Shown piece by piece: positions 1 through 8,543 of a stretch of DNA of 51,915 nt. The position numbers and the translations under genes were made by a program. The DNA lies in contig JANNQW010000167.1 of the NCBI GenBank assembly GCA_031400955.1, positions 1 through 51,915 of the forward strand, in the 5' to 3' direction. This DNA is from VFKE01 sp031400955. GTDB lineage: Bacteria > Verrucomicrobiota > Verrucomicrobiia > Verrucomicrobiales > Verrucomicrobiaceae. Each line of letters begins with the position of its first letter. Within the stretch, counting starts at the first letter, position 1. Below the pieces are notes generated by a model. The model worked only from the letters and a program-made list of their open reading frames with translations, was not told the DNA's origin and did no database searches.

Positions 1-266
1 GGCATTGCCCCAGTTGAGCCGGTGCAGATCATCGCCCTCATGGCTCTGGGTGTAGGCGATGAATCGGGTCTGAATCGGGTCAGTCCTGAATGGCGCTTAG
101 TTAAGAGGCATTTCCGTCCTCAAACCCTTGATTTTACTTGGATTTGTTTGCGGAGCAGGGCCTTAACTAAGCGCCATTCAGGACTGACCCGATTCAGACC
201 CGATTCATCGCCTACACCCAGAGCCATGAGGGCGATGATCTGCACCGGCTCAACTGGGGCAATGCC
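1..266. repeat. 105-bp perfect inverted repeat at the window edge
   Basis: Bases 1-105 are the exact reverse complement of bases 162-266, with a 56-base spacer between. The left arm runs off the window, so the true length is unknown. The right arm continues into the coding sequence at 171-593, so the left arm is an inverted copy of the first part of that frame. This may be a real inverted duplication. It may equally be a foldback or chimera artefact, which is common at contig ends. Confidence 0.95.
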
Positions 267-593
267 ATTCAAAGCATCTATGAGACCTCTGCAGCGAGCG
301 AGTGGCGCACCTATGAGGAATCAGAGGCTAACGTCCGCGAGGCTTGGGTATTGCTCGCTCAGCTTTCTTTGGCAACTCCCGAGACGGCGGCTGAACTCTC
401 ATTAGCGGTCGCTCGCTGGCACATTGCGGATTGGAGCACTCTTGCACCTGAGGCCTGTGTCGCGTTCCTCGACGAAACCGATCTCACGTTCATGGGAAAA
501 GTGAGACCAGAAGCACTGGCCGCCTGGAAATGGATATCCCCCAATTTTGAGGAGCTCATCATCATGGGAGCGCAATCCCTGCCACCGGAGTGA
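171..593 (+). pseudogene. 5'-truncated gene fragment, unrecognised
   Basis: An open frame of about 140 codons follows an in-frame TAA at 168-170 and ends at 593. It has no ATG before 351 and no GTG start, although the translation looks protein-like well upstream of 351 (for example FIAYTQSHEGDDLHRLNWGN, then YETSAASEWRTYEESEANVR). The composition is soluble and rich in Ala, Glu and Trp, with no signal peptide or membrane segment. The frame breaks just where the inverted repeat begins, so the 5' part of a real gene was probably replaced by the inverted duplication or lost in assembly. I do not recognise the family. A shorter protein starting at 351 (80 aa) is possible but less likely. Confidence 0.4.
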
Positions 594-869
594 CTGGCTG
601 CGGTGTGGCGGCGTTGCGCGAGCCACACTTGCCGTTCTCGATGACATTGCAAGGCTCATCACTTCCGCGCCTTGAGCAACAACCACAGCAGGCCGATAAC
701 TGAGCAGGCCGACATTGTCCGATGCACGCCCTGGGCCACTCCGGCCCGGCACCCACGAAAGCGAATTCCTAGCAGCAAGTGCATGGCAATTATGTCACAC
801 AACTGAGTTCACCATGCGAGAGATCTGGCAGAATTCTGGAAAGAACCTGCTACATTTCCCTTACGCCGT

Positions 870-2294
870 ATGAATTACACCAACGATTCCAACGAAATTC
901 TCGACACACACCGCAAAGCTCTCAAGATCAATCTGGACAGGCGGCGCTATGGCACGTTCGCCGAAATAGGTGCGGGACAGGAGGTCGTGCGCTGGTTCTT
1001 CCGGGTCGGCGCAGGTGCGGGCACCATCGCCAAGAGCATCTCGGCCTATGACATGACGGTGAGTGATGCTATCTATGGCAAGACCGCACGCTATGTCTGC
1101 CGGGAGCGGCTGGAAAGCATGCTCGAATACGAGTTCCGCCTTAATGTTGACCGCCTTCGTGAAAGCCGCGGCGACACCACATCCTTCTTCGCCTTTGCCG
1201 ACACAGTGGCCACGCGGAATTTCCAGGGCACGAATGAGTGCCACGGCTGGATGGGCGTGAAGTTCCAGGCGCACCCGCGCGATGAAGCCAGCCAGATTAT
1301 CGTGCACATTCGCATGCTCGATATCGAGGCTGCGCTTCAACAGGAGGCGCTGGGCATCGTCGGTGTGAATCTGCTCTACGGCGCCTTTTTTCTTCATCAT
1401 GAGCCGGAGCAGCTCATGGAGTCGCTTCTGAATAACCTCTCGATCAAGCGCATCGAGATCGACATGATCCAGTTTTCCGGCATCGAGTTCCGCCATGTGG
1501 ACGCCCGGCTCATGAGCCTGCAGCTTGTGCAACTCGGACTCAGCGATGCCGCGATGTTCGCCGCCGACGGCACGGTTCTACAGCCCTCGGAAGTGTTGCG
1601 GAAGAAGGCCATCCTCGTTGAGCGCGGCAGTTTCCGCCCGGTGTGCAACGTGAATCTCGACATGCTCCGCAGCGCCCATGAGACTTTTTGCCAGATGCCC
1701 GATGTAGCCAAGGGTGAGGTCGTCCAGTTGATGGAGATCACCATGAACAGCCTCATGACCTCCGGCCAGATCGACTACCGCGACTTCCTCGCACGCGCTG
1801 ACGTGCTGACTTCGTGTGGCAACACCGTGCTCATCTCAAATTACTTCCAATACTACCGGCTCGCGGCCTACCTTTCGCGCTACACGAAGGGGAAGATCGC
1901 AATCACCCTCGGCGTTGCCAGTCTGGCGGAACTCTTTGACGAAAAATATTATACTGAACTCGAAGGCGGCATTCTCGAGTCCTTCGGACGCCTCTTCAAA
2001 AACGACATCAAGCTGCTCGTCTATCCTCTTCAGAATCCGACGACGGGAGTGCACACCACCGTGGACAACCTCGAAGTCGCGCCTGGACTCCGGCATCTTT
2101 ATCGTCATCTCGTCGATCGCGGCAGCATCATCCAGCTCACCAACTACGATCCTGCATGCCTCCCTGTCTTCTCACGCGATGTGCTCCAGAAAATCAAGAC
2201 AGGTGATCTGTCATGGGAAACGATGGTGCCGGCGTGTGTGGCCGAGGTTATCAAGAAACGCAACTTTTTCGGATATCACCGCCTGGCTGAATGA
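870..2294 (+). CDS. uncharacterised conserved 474-aa cytoplasmic protein
   Basis: The frame starts at ATG 870 and encodes 474 residues. There is no signal peptide or membrane helix, so the protein is probably cytoplasmic. It opens with the conserved block INLDRRRYGTFAEIGAGQEV, followed by RWFFRVGAGAGTIAKSISAYDM and YGKTARYVCRERLESMLEYE. I recall this block from a widespread bacterial family that is usually labelled hypothetical, and sometimes mislabelled 'TonB-dependent receptor'. Nothing here supports a receptor: no plug, no barrel and no export signal. The mid-region FFLHHEPEQLMESLLNNL and the C-terminal NFFGYHRL look conserved, but I cannot assign catalytic residues. The neighbour 188 bp downstream is a PPK2 kinase on the same strand, so co-expression is possible. 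Function unknown. Confidence 0.85.
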   Translation: MNYTNDSNEILDTHRKALKINLDRRRYGTFAEIGAGQEVVRWFFRVGAGAGTIAKSISAYDMTVSDAIYGKTARYVCRERLESMLEYEFRLNVDRLRESRGDTTSFFAFADTVATRNFQGTNECHGWMGVKFQAHPRDEASQIIVHIRMLDIEAALQQEALGIVGVNLLYGAFFLHHEPEQLMESLLNNLSIKRIEIDMIQFSGIEFRHVDARLMSLQLVQLGLSDAAMFAADGTVLQPSEVLRKKAILVERGSFRPVCNVNLDMLRSAHETFCQMPDVAKGEVVQLMEITMNSLMTSGQIDYRDFLARADVLTSCGNTVLISNYFQYYRLAAYLSRYTKGKIAITLGVASLAELFDEKYYTELEGGILESFGRLFKNDIKLLVYPLQNPTTGVHTTVDNLEVAPGLRHLYRHLVDRGSIIQLTNYDPACLPVFSRDVLQKIKTGDLSWETMVPACVAEVIKKRNFFGYHRLAE

Positions 2295-2482
2295 TAGCCA
2301 GGCACAAATGGCAATCCTGTTATCGGGCCGCCACGTAAATAAAAGCGGGTGGTGTGTTGCACCAGACAGTAGCGGTGGTTTAAACTCGGGAACTGCGGCT
2401 GGTCTGGCGTTGCGAAGTGCAATCTGACAGACTTGTCACATTCGATTCTTTCCCTACGGTTGTTTTCTAAGCATTCTCACCC

Positions 2483-3448
2483 ATGGTCAAGAAAGCGTCA
2501 CCCAAGAAAAAGGCAAAGGCACCTGCGACGAAGGCGGTTAAAACTCCCGACCTCTATGAGCGCATCCATCGGGAGGTCATGGATGGCTTTGACGAGGAAC
2601 TGGAGATGGAGTTGGAGGACCTCAGCGAGGAGCATCCTCTGGAAGGTCTCACCGCGAAACAAAAGAAGGAGCGGGAGTCCTTCCGGCGCCGCTACTTCAA
2701 GGAACTTCACCGGCTCCAGATCGAGCTCGTCCGCCTGCAGGAGTGGGTTTCGAAGACCAAGAACAAGCTGGTGGTCATCTTCGAGGGCCGTGACGCGGCC
2801 GGAAAGGGTGGGGCCATCAAGCGCATCACCCAGCGGCTCAATCCCCGCGTAGCCCGCGTGGCAGCGCTGCCAGCACCGACTGAGCGCGAAAAGACCCAGT
2901 GGTATTTCCAGCGTTATGTCTCCCACCTACCCGCCAGCGGCGAGATTGTGCTGTTCGACCGGAGCTGGTATAACCGCGCCGGCGTGGAGAAGGTCATGGG
3001 CTTCTGCAACGAGGCGGAGCTGGAGGAGTTTTTCCGCTCCGTGCCAGAGTTTGAGAGAATGCTCGTTCGCTCCGGCATCCAGGTCATCAAGTATTGGTTC
3101 TCGGTGCCCGATGACGAGCAGGAGTTTCGATTTCACTGCCGCATACATGACCCCTTGAAGCAGTGGAAGCTCAGCCCCATGGACCTGGAGTCCCGCCGCC
3201 GATGGGAGGACTACACCAAGGCCAAGGAGATCATGCTGGCCCGAACCCACATCCCGGAGGCACCATGGTGGGTCATCCAGTCAGAAGACAAGAAAAAAGG
3301 GCGGCTCAACTGCATCAGCCACCTTCTCAGCCAGGTGCCATATGAGAAGATGCCGAACGCGCCCATTAAGCTGCCCCCGCGAGTGCGGACTGACGGCTAT
3401 GCGCGGAAGCCCGTGCCGCCAGACATGCTGGTGCCGCAGATTTACTGA
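2483..3448 (+). CDS. ppk2: polyphosphate kinase 2 (PPK2) family protein
   Basis: A 321-aa PPK2-type kinase, a family that moves phosphate between polyphosphate and nucleotides in the cytoplasm. The P-loop (Walker A) is EGRDAAGKGG at residues 101-110. The Walker B/lid region is IVLFDRSWYNRAGVEKVMGF at 155-174, followed by the family's acidic and arginine-rich lid. The C-terminal blocks WEDYTKAKEIM (241-251) and APWWVIQSEDK (260-270) are also typical. The single domain of about 230 residues after a Lys-rich 20-residue head fits one-domain PPK2 enzymes. Whether it prefers making NTP/NDP or polyphosphate cannot be told by eye. The ATG at 2483 has no obvious ribosome binding site. The stop codon abuts a transposase remnant, but the C-terminus (LVPQIY) looks native. 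Confidence 0.95.
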   Translation: MVKKASPKKKAKAPATKAVKTPDLYERIHREVMDGFDEELEMELEDLSEEHPLEGLTAKQKKERESFRRRYFKELHRLQIELVRLQEWVSKTKNKLVVIFEGRDAAGKGGAIKRITQRLNPRVARVAALPAPTEREKTQWYFQRYVSHLPASGEIVLFDRSWYNRAGVEKVMGFCNEAELEEFFRSVPEFERMLVRSGIQVIKYWFSVPDDEQEFRFHCRIHDPLKQWKLSPMDLESRRRWEDYTKAKEIMLARTHIPEAPWWVIQSEDKKKGRLNCISHLLSQVPYEKMPNAPIKLPPRVRTDGYARKPVPPDMLVPQIY

Positions 3449-3450
3449 AC

Positions 3451-4095
3451 CGCGTGGCCAGACTCATGCGTGCCAGCGCCCTGCGGGCACGTCCCCGAAA
3501 ACCTTTCCATCCCAAAACCACCCGGCCCGAGCACGCCGCGCATCCTTCGCCCAATTTGCTGGCCTGCAGCGCCGCGGCCACGGCACCAGGCACCCTCATC
3601 GTGAGCGACATCACCTACATCCCCACTCGCGAAGGCTGGCTTTACCTCGCGGTGGTCATCGACCTTTTCAGCCGCGCCATCCTGGGCTGGAAACTCTCCG
3701 ACTCTCTGCACACCGAAGTCGTCACCGCTGCTCTTCAGCACGCCCTAGACACGGGCCTGGTGATTTAGAATGCCATCTTCCACTCCGATCGTGGCTGCCA
3801 ATACTCCGCCACCCTCACCCGAGAACTGCTGGCCCGCTCCGACCTGCGTCAGAGCATGAGCGCCAAAGGTTATTGCTACGACAATGCGTTTGCCGAAAGC
3901 GCCTTCGCTTCCCTCAAATCCGAACTGCTCGATGAGGGCCAGCCCTTCGATTCCAAACAGAGCGCCCGCACCGCCGTCTTCGATTACCTCGAAACCTTCT
4001 ACAATCGCAAACGCCGCCACAGCTCGCTCGACTATCAATCTCCCCACGACTTCCTCAATCATTACTTCCAAACTCAAATCTCTCAGCTAAACTAA
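3451..4095 (+). pseudogene. IS3-family transposase (orfB) remnant, truncated and with an in-frame stop
   Basis: One frame from 3451 to 4095 translates to the C-terminal two thirds of an IS3-type DDE transposase but is interrupted by TAG at 3766-3768. The catalytic core is still visible: first Asp in LIVSDITYIP, second Asp in IFHSDRGCQYS just after the stop, and Glu in CYDNAFAESAFASLKSEL. The ending RKRRHSSLDYQSPHDFLNHY is typical of the IS3 group. OrfA and the N-terminal part of orfB are missing, and the fragment begins 2 bases after the PPK2 stop codon, where the element must have been cut. No clear terminal inverted repeat remains. It is inactive unless the stop is read through or is a sequencing error. 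Confidence 0.9.
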
Positions 4096-4181
4096 TAACA
4101 ATACTCTGCGCTCTGCGCGTCCACTTTTTCGGGGGAAGACCAGACAGCGCGCCGAACATCCAAGGCCCCTCACGTCAGCCG

Positions 4182-5372
4182 CTACTTCTTACGCGACTTC
4201 ACAAACAACTCCATGCCGTCCATCGCTTTCACCAGGAGATCCGGAGCGGTGGCGTAGCAGCAGCGGACGCAGCTTTCTCCGCTGGGTCCGAAGGCCCCGC
4301 CGGGGACGACGGCAATGCTGTGCTCTTCAAGAAGCTGCATAGCGAATTCTTTTCCGGTGAGTCCAGTTGAACTCACGTCGGGGAAAACATAGAACGCGCC
4401 GCCGGGATTGAAGCAGTGGAGGCCCATGGCATTGAGCCGGCCGACGACGAAGTTGCGGCGTTCCTCGTAACTCTGACGCATGGGCTCGTAAGCTTCCGCG
4501 CCGAGTTTGAGCGCCTCGATCGCCGCCATCTGGCTCATGATCGGCGCGCAGAGCATGGTGTATTGATGGATCTTCATCATGGCCGCGGTCAGCAGCGGCG
4601 GCGCGCAGGCGTAACCGAGACGCCAGCCGGTCATGGCGAAGGCTTTGGAGAAGCCGTGCAGGAGAACGGTGCGCTCTCTCATGCCGGGAAATTCCACGAT
4701 GCTTTTATGCTGCCGACCGTCGAAGAGAAGTTCGCTGTAGATTTCGTCCGTGAAGCAGAGCAGATCGTGTTTCACGCAGAGCGCGGCAATCTTTTCCAGT
4801 TCGTCTAGCGGCTCAATGGCACCGGTTGGGTTTGTCGGAAAATTCAAGACGAGCACTTTCGATTTCGGTGTGATGACCTTGGCCACATCGGACGCGCGCA
4901 GGGCGAAGTTATCCTCCAGTCGCGTATTCACGGGCACCGGCACGCCGTAGGCCATGGTTACGGTCGGCGCGTAGGAAACGTAGCAAGGCTGATGGAAGAT
5001 CACTTCGTCGCCGGGATTCAGCACCGCGCGGAATGCGATGTCGAGTGCCTCGCTGACGCCGACCGTCACGAGAATTTCCGTCTTGGGATCGTAGTGGGTG
5101 CGGAAATGTTCCTCGACGTATTTGGCGATGCCGACGCGGAGCGATTCCAAGCCGAGGTTGCTGGTGTAACTGGTCTGGCCCTTTTCCAAAGAGCGGATCG
5201 CCGCCTCGCGGATGGGCCACGGTGTCGGCTTGTCGGGCTCGCCGACTCCGAGCGAGATGACATCGGTGCGGCCGATCACCAGCTCAAAAAAATCACGGAT
5301 GCCGCTGCGCGGGATTCCGCGAAGCTGGTCGGACAATTTTGCATCCAAATCCATCTGGCGCGTCTGGCTCAC
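4182..5372 (-). CDS. PLP-dependent aminotransferase, class I/II
   Basis: A 396-aa fold-type I aminotransferase. Landmarks: NFPTNPTG around Asn181, CFTDEIYS with the pyridine-nitrogen Asp209, the PLP lysine K243 in HGFSKAFAMTGWR, phosphate-binding R251, and a C-terminal substrate-carboxylate Arg in SCVRCCYATAP. The N-terminal VISLGVGEPDKPTP and SYTSNLGLESLR are typical of aspartate/alanine/aromatic aminotransferases of the AspC-like Iγ group. The exact substrate cannot be read. The frame opens with GTG at 5372, which overlaps the stop of the upstream Lrp-type regulator (GTGA). An ATG at 5354 is the alternative start. The overlap means the two genes are translationally coupled, and the regulator probably senses an amino acid handled by this enzyme. 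Confidence 0.93.
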   Translation of the reverse strand: MSQTRQMDLDAKLSDQLRGIPRSGIRDFFELVIGRTDVISLGVGEPDKPTPWPIREAAIRSLEKGQTSYTSNLGLESLRVGIAKYVEEHFRTHYDPKTEILVTVGVSEALDIAFRAVLNPGDEVIFHQPCYVSYAPTVTMAYGVPVPVNTRLEDNFALRASDVAKVITPKSKVLVLNFPTNPTGAIEPLDELEKIAALCVKHDLLCFTDEIYSELLFDGRQHKSIVEFPGMRERTVLLHGFSKAFAMTGWRLGYACAPPLLTAAMMKIHQYTMLCAPIMSQMAAIEALKLGAEAYEPMRQSYEERRNFVVGRLNAMGLHCFNPGGAFYVFPDVSSTGLTGKEFAMQLLEEHSIAVVPGGAFGPSGESCVRCCYATAPDLLVKAMDGMELFVKSRKK

Positions 5373-5848
5373 GGACTGATAGGCAGACGTTCTTCCTCGT
5401 CACCACTGCGAAGGAGCACACCGTCGTGTTTATAAACGCGCAGTTGAAAATGAGTGGCGGTGGAAAGCACCGCGCCGAGCGTGCTGAGTTTTTCCGCCAC
5501 GAATTTAGCGACATCATATAGATCCTTGCCTTCGACGATGACGGCGAGGTCGTAGCCGCCGCTCATGAGGTAGCAGCCGCGCACTTGATCGTATTGTGAA
5601 ATTCGGCGGGCCATGCGATCGAAGCCGCCGCCGCTTTCTGGAGTTATTTTTACCTCGATGAGGGCAGTTACGCCGCGCTCGCCGGCCTTCTCGCGATCGA
5701 TCACGGGGGCGTATCCGAGGATCACGCCATCATGTTCGAGCGCTGCGATTCGCGCAGCAACATCAGCCTCCGAGAGACCAAGTCGCGCGCCGAGTTCCGC
5801 GTTCGACTGGCGGGCGTTTTCGCTAAGAATCTGAAGCAGGCGTTCCAT
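5369..5848 (-). CDS. Lrp/AsnC-family transcriptional regulator
   Basis: A 159-aa protein with the two-part Lrp/AsnC build. Residues 1-50 are a winged helix-turn-helix (LLQILSENARQSNAELGARL then GLSEADVAARIAALEHDGVI, ending in the turn GYAPVID). Residues 65-140 are the βαββαβ RAM ligand-binding domain (LIEVKITPE, YLMSGGYDLAVIVEGKDL). Such proteins form dimers to octamers that bind DNA and respond to amino acids. It is first in a two-gene operon, with a 4-base overlap to the aminotransferase, a common genomic pairing that suggests it regulates that gene and itself. The start at ATG 5848 fits the family's length. Confidence 0.93.
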   Translation of the reverse strand: MERLLQILSENARQSNAELGARLGLSEADVAARIAALEHDGVILGYAPVIDREKAGERGVTALIEVKITPESGGGFDRMARRISQYDQVRGCYLMSGGYDLAVIVEGKDLYDVAKFVAEKLSTLGAVLSTATHFQLRVYKHDGVLLRSGDEEERLPISP

Positions 5849-5901
5849 GCGCGAACCTAGCGCATGACGCCTGCAGAAGCCAAACGATTTCCGCGACTGA
5901 G

Positions 5902-6987
5902 TTACTTGTCGCCGAAGCTGATGCCGATGGCGCGCGCGGCGAGGACTTCCTCGCAGTCGGGTCCGACCAGTCGGAGCTTATCCACGGCGTCCTCGATAGG
6001 AACATCACCCACATGATAGCTCTGGTAGCTGACCATGCGGCCGAATCGTTTTTCTTTGATTAGGTTCACAGCCTTGACGCCGAATCGCGCGCCAAGGATG
6101 CGGTCGAGTGGTGTGGGTGAGCCCCCGCGCTGGAGATGGCCGAGGCGCACGTCGCGAGTTTCATGGCCGGTGCGCTTCTCGACTTCGCTGGCCACGAAGG
6201 CACCGATGCCGCCCAGTTTCACCTGCTGCTTGGCTTCGTCGATTTCACTGCGCTTCATCAGGCCGCCATCTTCAAGGTGGGCACCTTCGGCCACAACGAT
6301 GAGCACGCTGCGGTGGCCGTGGGTGTAGAGCCGGTTCACATGGTGGGCCACATTCTCCAGCGTAAACGGAATTTCCGGGATCAGGACGATGTCCGCACCG
6401 CCACCGATGCCGCCATAGAGCGCAATCCAGCCGGCCCCGCGGCCCATGACTTCCACGACCATGACGCGCTGGTGGCTTTCCGCTGTGGTATGCAGGCAGT
6501 CCAAGGCGTCGACCACCGTGCCGACGGCTGAGTAGAATCCGAACGTCATTGATGTGGCATCGAGGTCGTTGTCGATCGTTTTGGGAATACCTACGGCGGG
6601 CACACCTTCCTGGCAAAGTTGCAGGCAGGTGGTGAGTGATCCGTCGCCACCGACAACGATGAGAGCATCGATGCCGAGGTATTTGATCGTGACCTTCGCC
6701 TGATCCATGATTTCCGGCGGAACTTTGGCGATATTGTCCACGCCGACCTTGGCGGCGAAGTGCCCCTTGTTCGTGGTTCCGAGAATGGTGCCACCGAGCT
6801 TCAGAATGCCGACAGTGCGTTCCGTGTCGAGCTTGATGTGGCCCGGGCCGTTGGGGAGCAGGCCTTCGAAGCCGTCGCGGAATCCGATCACCTCCCAACC
6901 GAGTTCGGAGGCCGCGCCGACGACGCCGTGAATGACCGCATTGAGTCCGGGGCAATCGCCTCCGCTGTTGAGAATACCGATGCGCAT
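5902..6987 (-). CDS. pfkA: 6-phosphofructokinase (ATP-type pocket with a lysine seen in PPi-types)
   Basis: A 361-aa phosphofructokinase that phosphorylates fructose 6-phosphate to the 1,6-bisphosphate in glycolysis. The family start MRIGILNSGGDCPGLNAVIH sets the start at ATG 6987; the open frame continues 34 codons upstream without homology. Key sites: GGDGS (113-117), PKTIDND (135-141) and MGRGAGWIA (181-189). Gly116 sits at the position of E. coli Gly104, where PPi-dependent enzymes carry Asp, so ATP use is expected. Lys136 sits at the E. coli 124 position, a residue typical of PPi-dependent and 'mixed' clade enzymes. It lies 37 bases after the S11-like gene on the same strand and may be co-transcribed with it. 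Confidence 0.95.
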   Translation of the reverse strand: MRIGILNSGGDCPGLNAVIHGVVGAASELGWEVIGFRDGFEGLLPNGPGHIKLDTERTVGILKLGGTILGTTNKGHFAAKVGVDNIAKVPPEIMDQAKVTIKYLGIDALIVVGGDGSLTTCLQLCQEGVPAVGIPKTIDNDLDATSMTFGFYSAVGTVVDALDCLHTTAESHQRVMVVEVMGRGAGWIALYGGIGGGADIVLIPEIPFTLENVAHHVNRLYTHGHRSVLIVVAEGAHLEDGGLMKRSEIDEAKQQVKLGGIGAFVASEVEKRTGHETRDVRLGHLQRGGSPTPLDRILGARFGVKAVNLIKEKRFGRMVSYQSYHVGDVPIEDAVDKLRLVGPDCEEVLAARAIGISFGDK

Positions 6988-7024
6988 GGTGCTTTTAATG
7001 GGAGTGGGAGTTTGAGGGTTGGTA

Positions 7025-7981
7025 TTAGAAAAAGCCGAGAAGTTCCTTGCGATCCAGGACCGGACGACCGGCGCGAAGCCAGCCGTCATAGCCGCTCCAT
7101 CCAGAACGAAGCAGGGACTGTGCCTCCGTGAAAGGATCTACGGAACCGAGCACGACAACCACCATGCGATGGCGGAAAACGGCGTCCTTCCCGTCCGCCT
7201 GGCGCACCACGGTGCCGGGGCGTTCCTCGGTGACGATGACGCAACCGCCTGAGGCCGGGGTGTTTCCAGTCTTCACTCCGTCGATGGTGCCGGTGCCCAG
7301 CAGCAGATTGGTATTGTGCAGCGGAACGGTGAGCCGCTGGCCGGCGCGGTAGACGGTGATATCCCGGTTTTTTTGATTGGTATAAAAACGAAACGGCGCG
7401 CGGGAGAGCGCATACATCGTGAACCGGGCCATGTCGGCGGCACTTGAGACCGTAACGGACCGCCCGAGTTCCGCGCCATGCGGGCTGATGAAACGCGTCT
7501 GCTTGCAACCTTCACGCCCGGCCAGTTTGTTCATCTCGGAAACAAAGGCATCGACTGGACTGCCCCCACGACCGCGGCGGCGCAAGATGTCACCGCCGAC
7601 GAATTCCGCCAGGACCGTGGCAGCGGCGCTGTCGCTCACCATCATCGAGGCGTAGATCAGATCGCGCAGCGTGAGTTGATCACCGGGCAGAAGACCCATG
7701 CCGTTCGCGCCCGCGATCTGGAGCGAGTCCGGAGAGACCGTGGCCAGCACATTGAGGTTTACCTTGGTGACATCCGACCAGTCGAGCGCCACCAGTGCGA
7801 CTGCGATCTGGGAGAGTCCGCCAACAGCGCGCTTTACGTTGGCGTCGAACGCGACATGAACCTTCTTATTGTAGAGATCCACGGCTATCATGCTCTGAGC
7901 ACGAAGCGCGCCAGCACAAAGGAACACCACAGCGCTGAACACGAGTAGACGTCTCACAAAATTCACTGACGATGGTAACAT
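7025..7981 (-). CDS. exported peptidase S11 (D,D-carboxypeptidase)-like protein with damaged active site
   Basis: A 318-aa protein with an N-terminal signal peptide (hydrophobic residues 10-26, cleavage near ALRAQS). The fold follows DacA-type penicillin-binding proteins that trim peptidoglycan stem peptides in the periplasm. The three S11 motifs can be placed. SxxK appears as S57-Q-I-A60, so the general-base lysine is replaced by alanine. SxN appears as S116-D-S118, so the asparagine is lost. KTG is intact at K237-T-G239 within IDGVKTGNTPASGGCVIV. With the nucleophile's partner gone, activity is doubtful; a binding or regulatory role is possible. The C-terminal anchor of DacA is absent. It precedes the phosphofructokinase gene by 37 bases. 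Confidence 0.85.
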   Translation of the reverse strand: MLPSSVNFVRRLLVFSAVVFLCAGALRAQSMIAVDLYNKKVHVAFDANVKRAVGGLSQIAVALVALDWSDVTKVNLNVLATVSPDSLQIAGANGMGLLPGDQLTLRDLIYASMMVSDSAAATVLAEFVGGDILRRRGRGGSPVDAFVSEMNKLAGREGCKQTRFISPHGAELGRSVTVSSAADMARFTMYALSRAPFRFYTNQKNRDITVYRAGQRLTVPLHNTNLLLGTGTIDGVKTGNTPASGGCVIVTEERPGTVVRQADGKDAVFRHRMVVVVLGSVDPFTEAQSLLRSGWSGYDGWLRAGRPVLDRKELLGFF

Positions 7982-8127
7982 GGAGAGCGGAGTCTACCGA
8001 TGGAGATATGCGGCGCAACTGAAACGTGCTGCGCGGTTGCCGTAATCCGTTGAATCGTGCATGGATTTGAATTCTGCGGAATCGTGGCTTGACTCGAATC
8101 GGAATACGAGAAACAGAAGCCATTCTT

Positions 8128-8541
8128 ATGCCCACAGCCGAAACCACATCCAACCTCCTGCACCGCTACTACGCGCTGTTCAATGCCGGCGACCGCGAAT
8201 CTTTCCTCGCCCTGCTGACAGATGATGTGGCGCACGATATTAATCAGGGCGGTTGTGAAAGAGGCATGGAAAATTTCCGCAAGTTCCTCGGCCGCATGGA
8301 TCGCTGCTACCGCGAGCAAGTGGAGGATCTGGTCGTGCTCTCGAATCCAGACGGCACGCGCGCGGCGGCGGAGTTTTATATCCGCGGCGAATATCTCACG
8401 ACCGATGAAGGCCTGCCGGAAGCTGCGGGGCAGAAATACTGGCTGCGCGTCGGCGCGTTCTTTGAAATCCGGGACGGTAAAATTGCGCGGGTGACGAACT
8501 ACTACAATCTGCAGGAATGGCTACGGCAGGTGGGCGCGTAA
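8128..8541 (+). CDS. NTF2-fold ketosteroid isomerase-related (SnoaL-like) protein
   Basis: A 137-aa protein with the cone-shaped α+β NTF2 fold of the SnoaL/ketosteroid-isomerase superfamily. The opening helix LLHRYYALFNAGDRESFLAL is followed by LTDDVAHDINQGG, and the end YWLRVGAFFEIRDGKIARVT then NYYNLQEWLRQV is typical of the 'ketosteroid isomerase-related' subfamily. The start at ATG 8128 (MPTAETTSN) was preferred over a start 13 codons upstream, because the family begins just before the first helix. There is no signal peptide. The substrate is unknown; these proteins are mostly enzymes or binding proteins for small molecules. The gene is divergent from the S11-like gene and convergent with the DUF423 gene, two bases away. 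Confidence 0.85.
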   Translation: MPTAETTSNLLHRYYALFNAGDRESFLALLTDDVAHDINQGGCERGMENFRKFLGRMDRCYREQVEDLVVLSNPDGTRAAAEFYIRGEYLTTDEGLPEAAGQKYWLRVGAFFEIRDGKIARVTNYYNLQEWLRQVGA

Positions 8542-8543
8542 TC

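Noticed and set aside
870..2294. Annotating this gene as a TonB-dependent receptor
   Set aside because: No signal peptide, plug or barrel is visible; the label appears to be a propagated database error.
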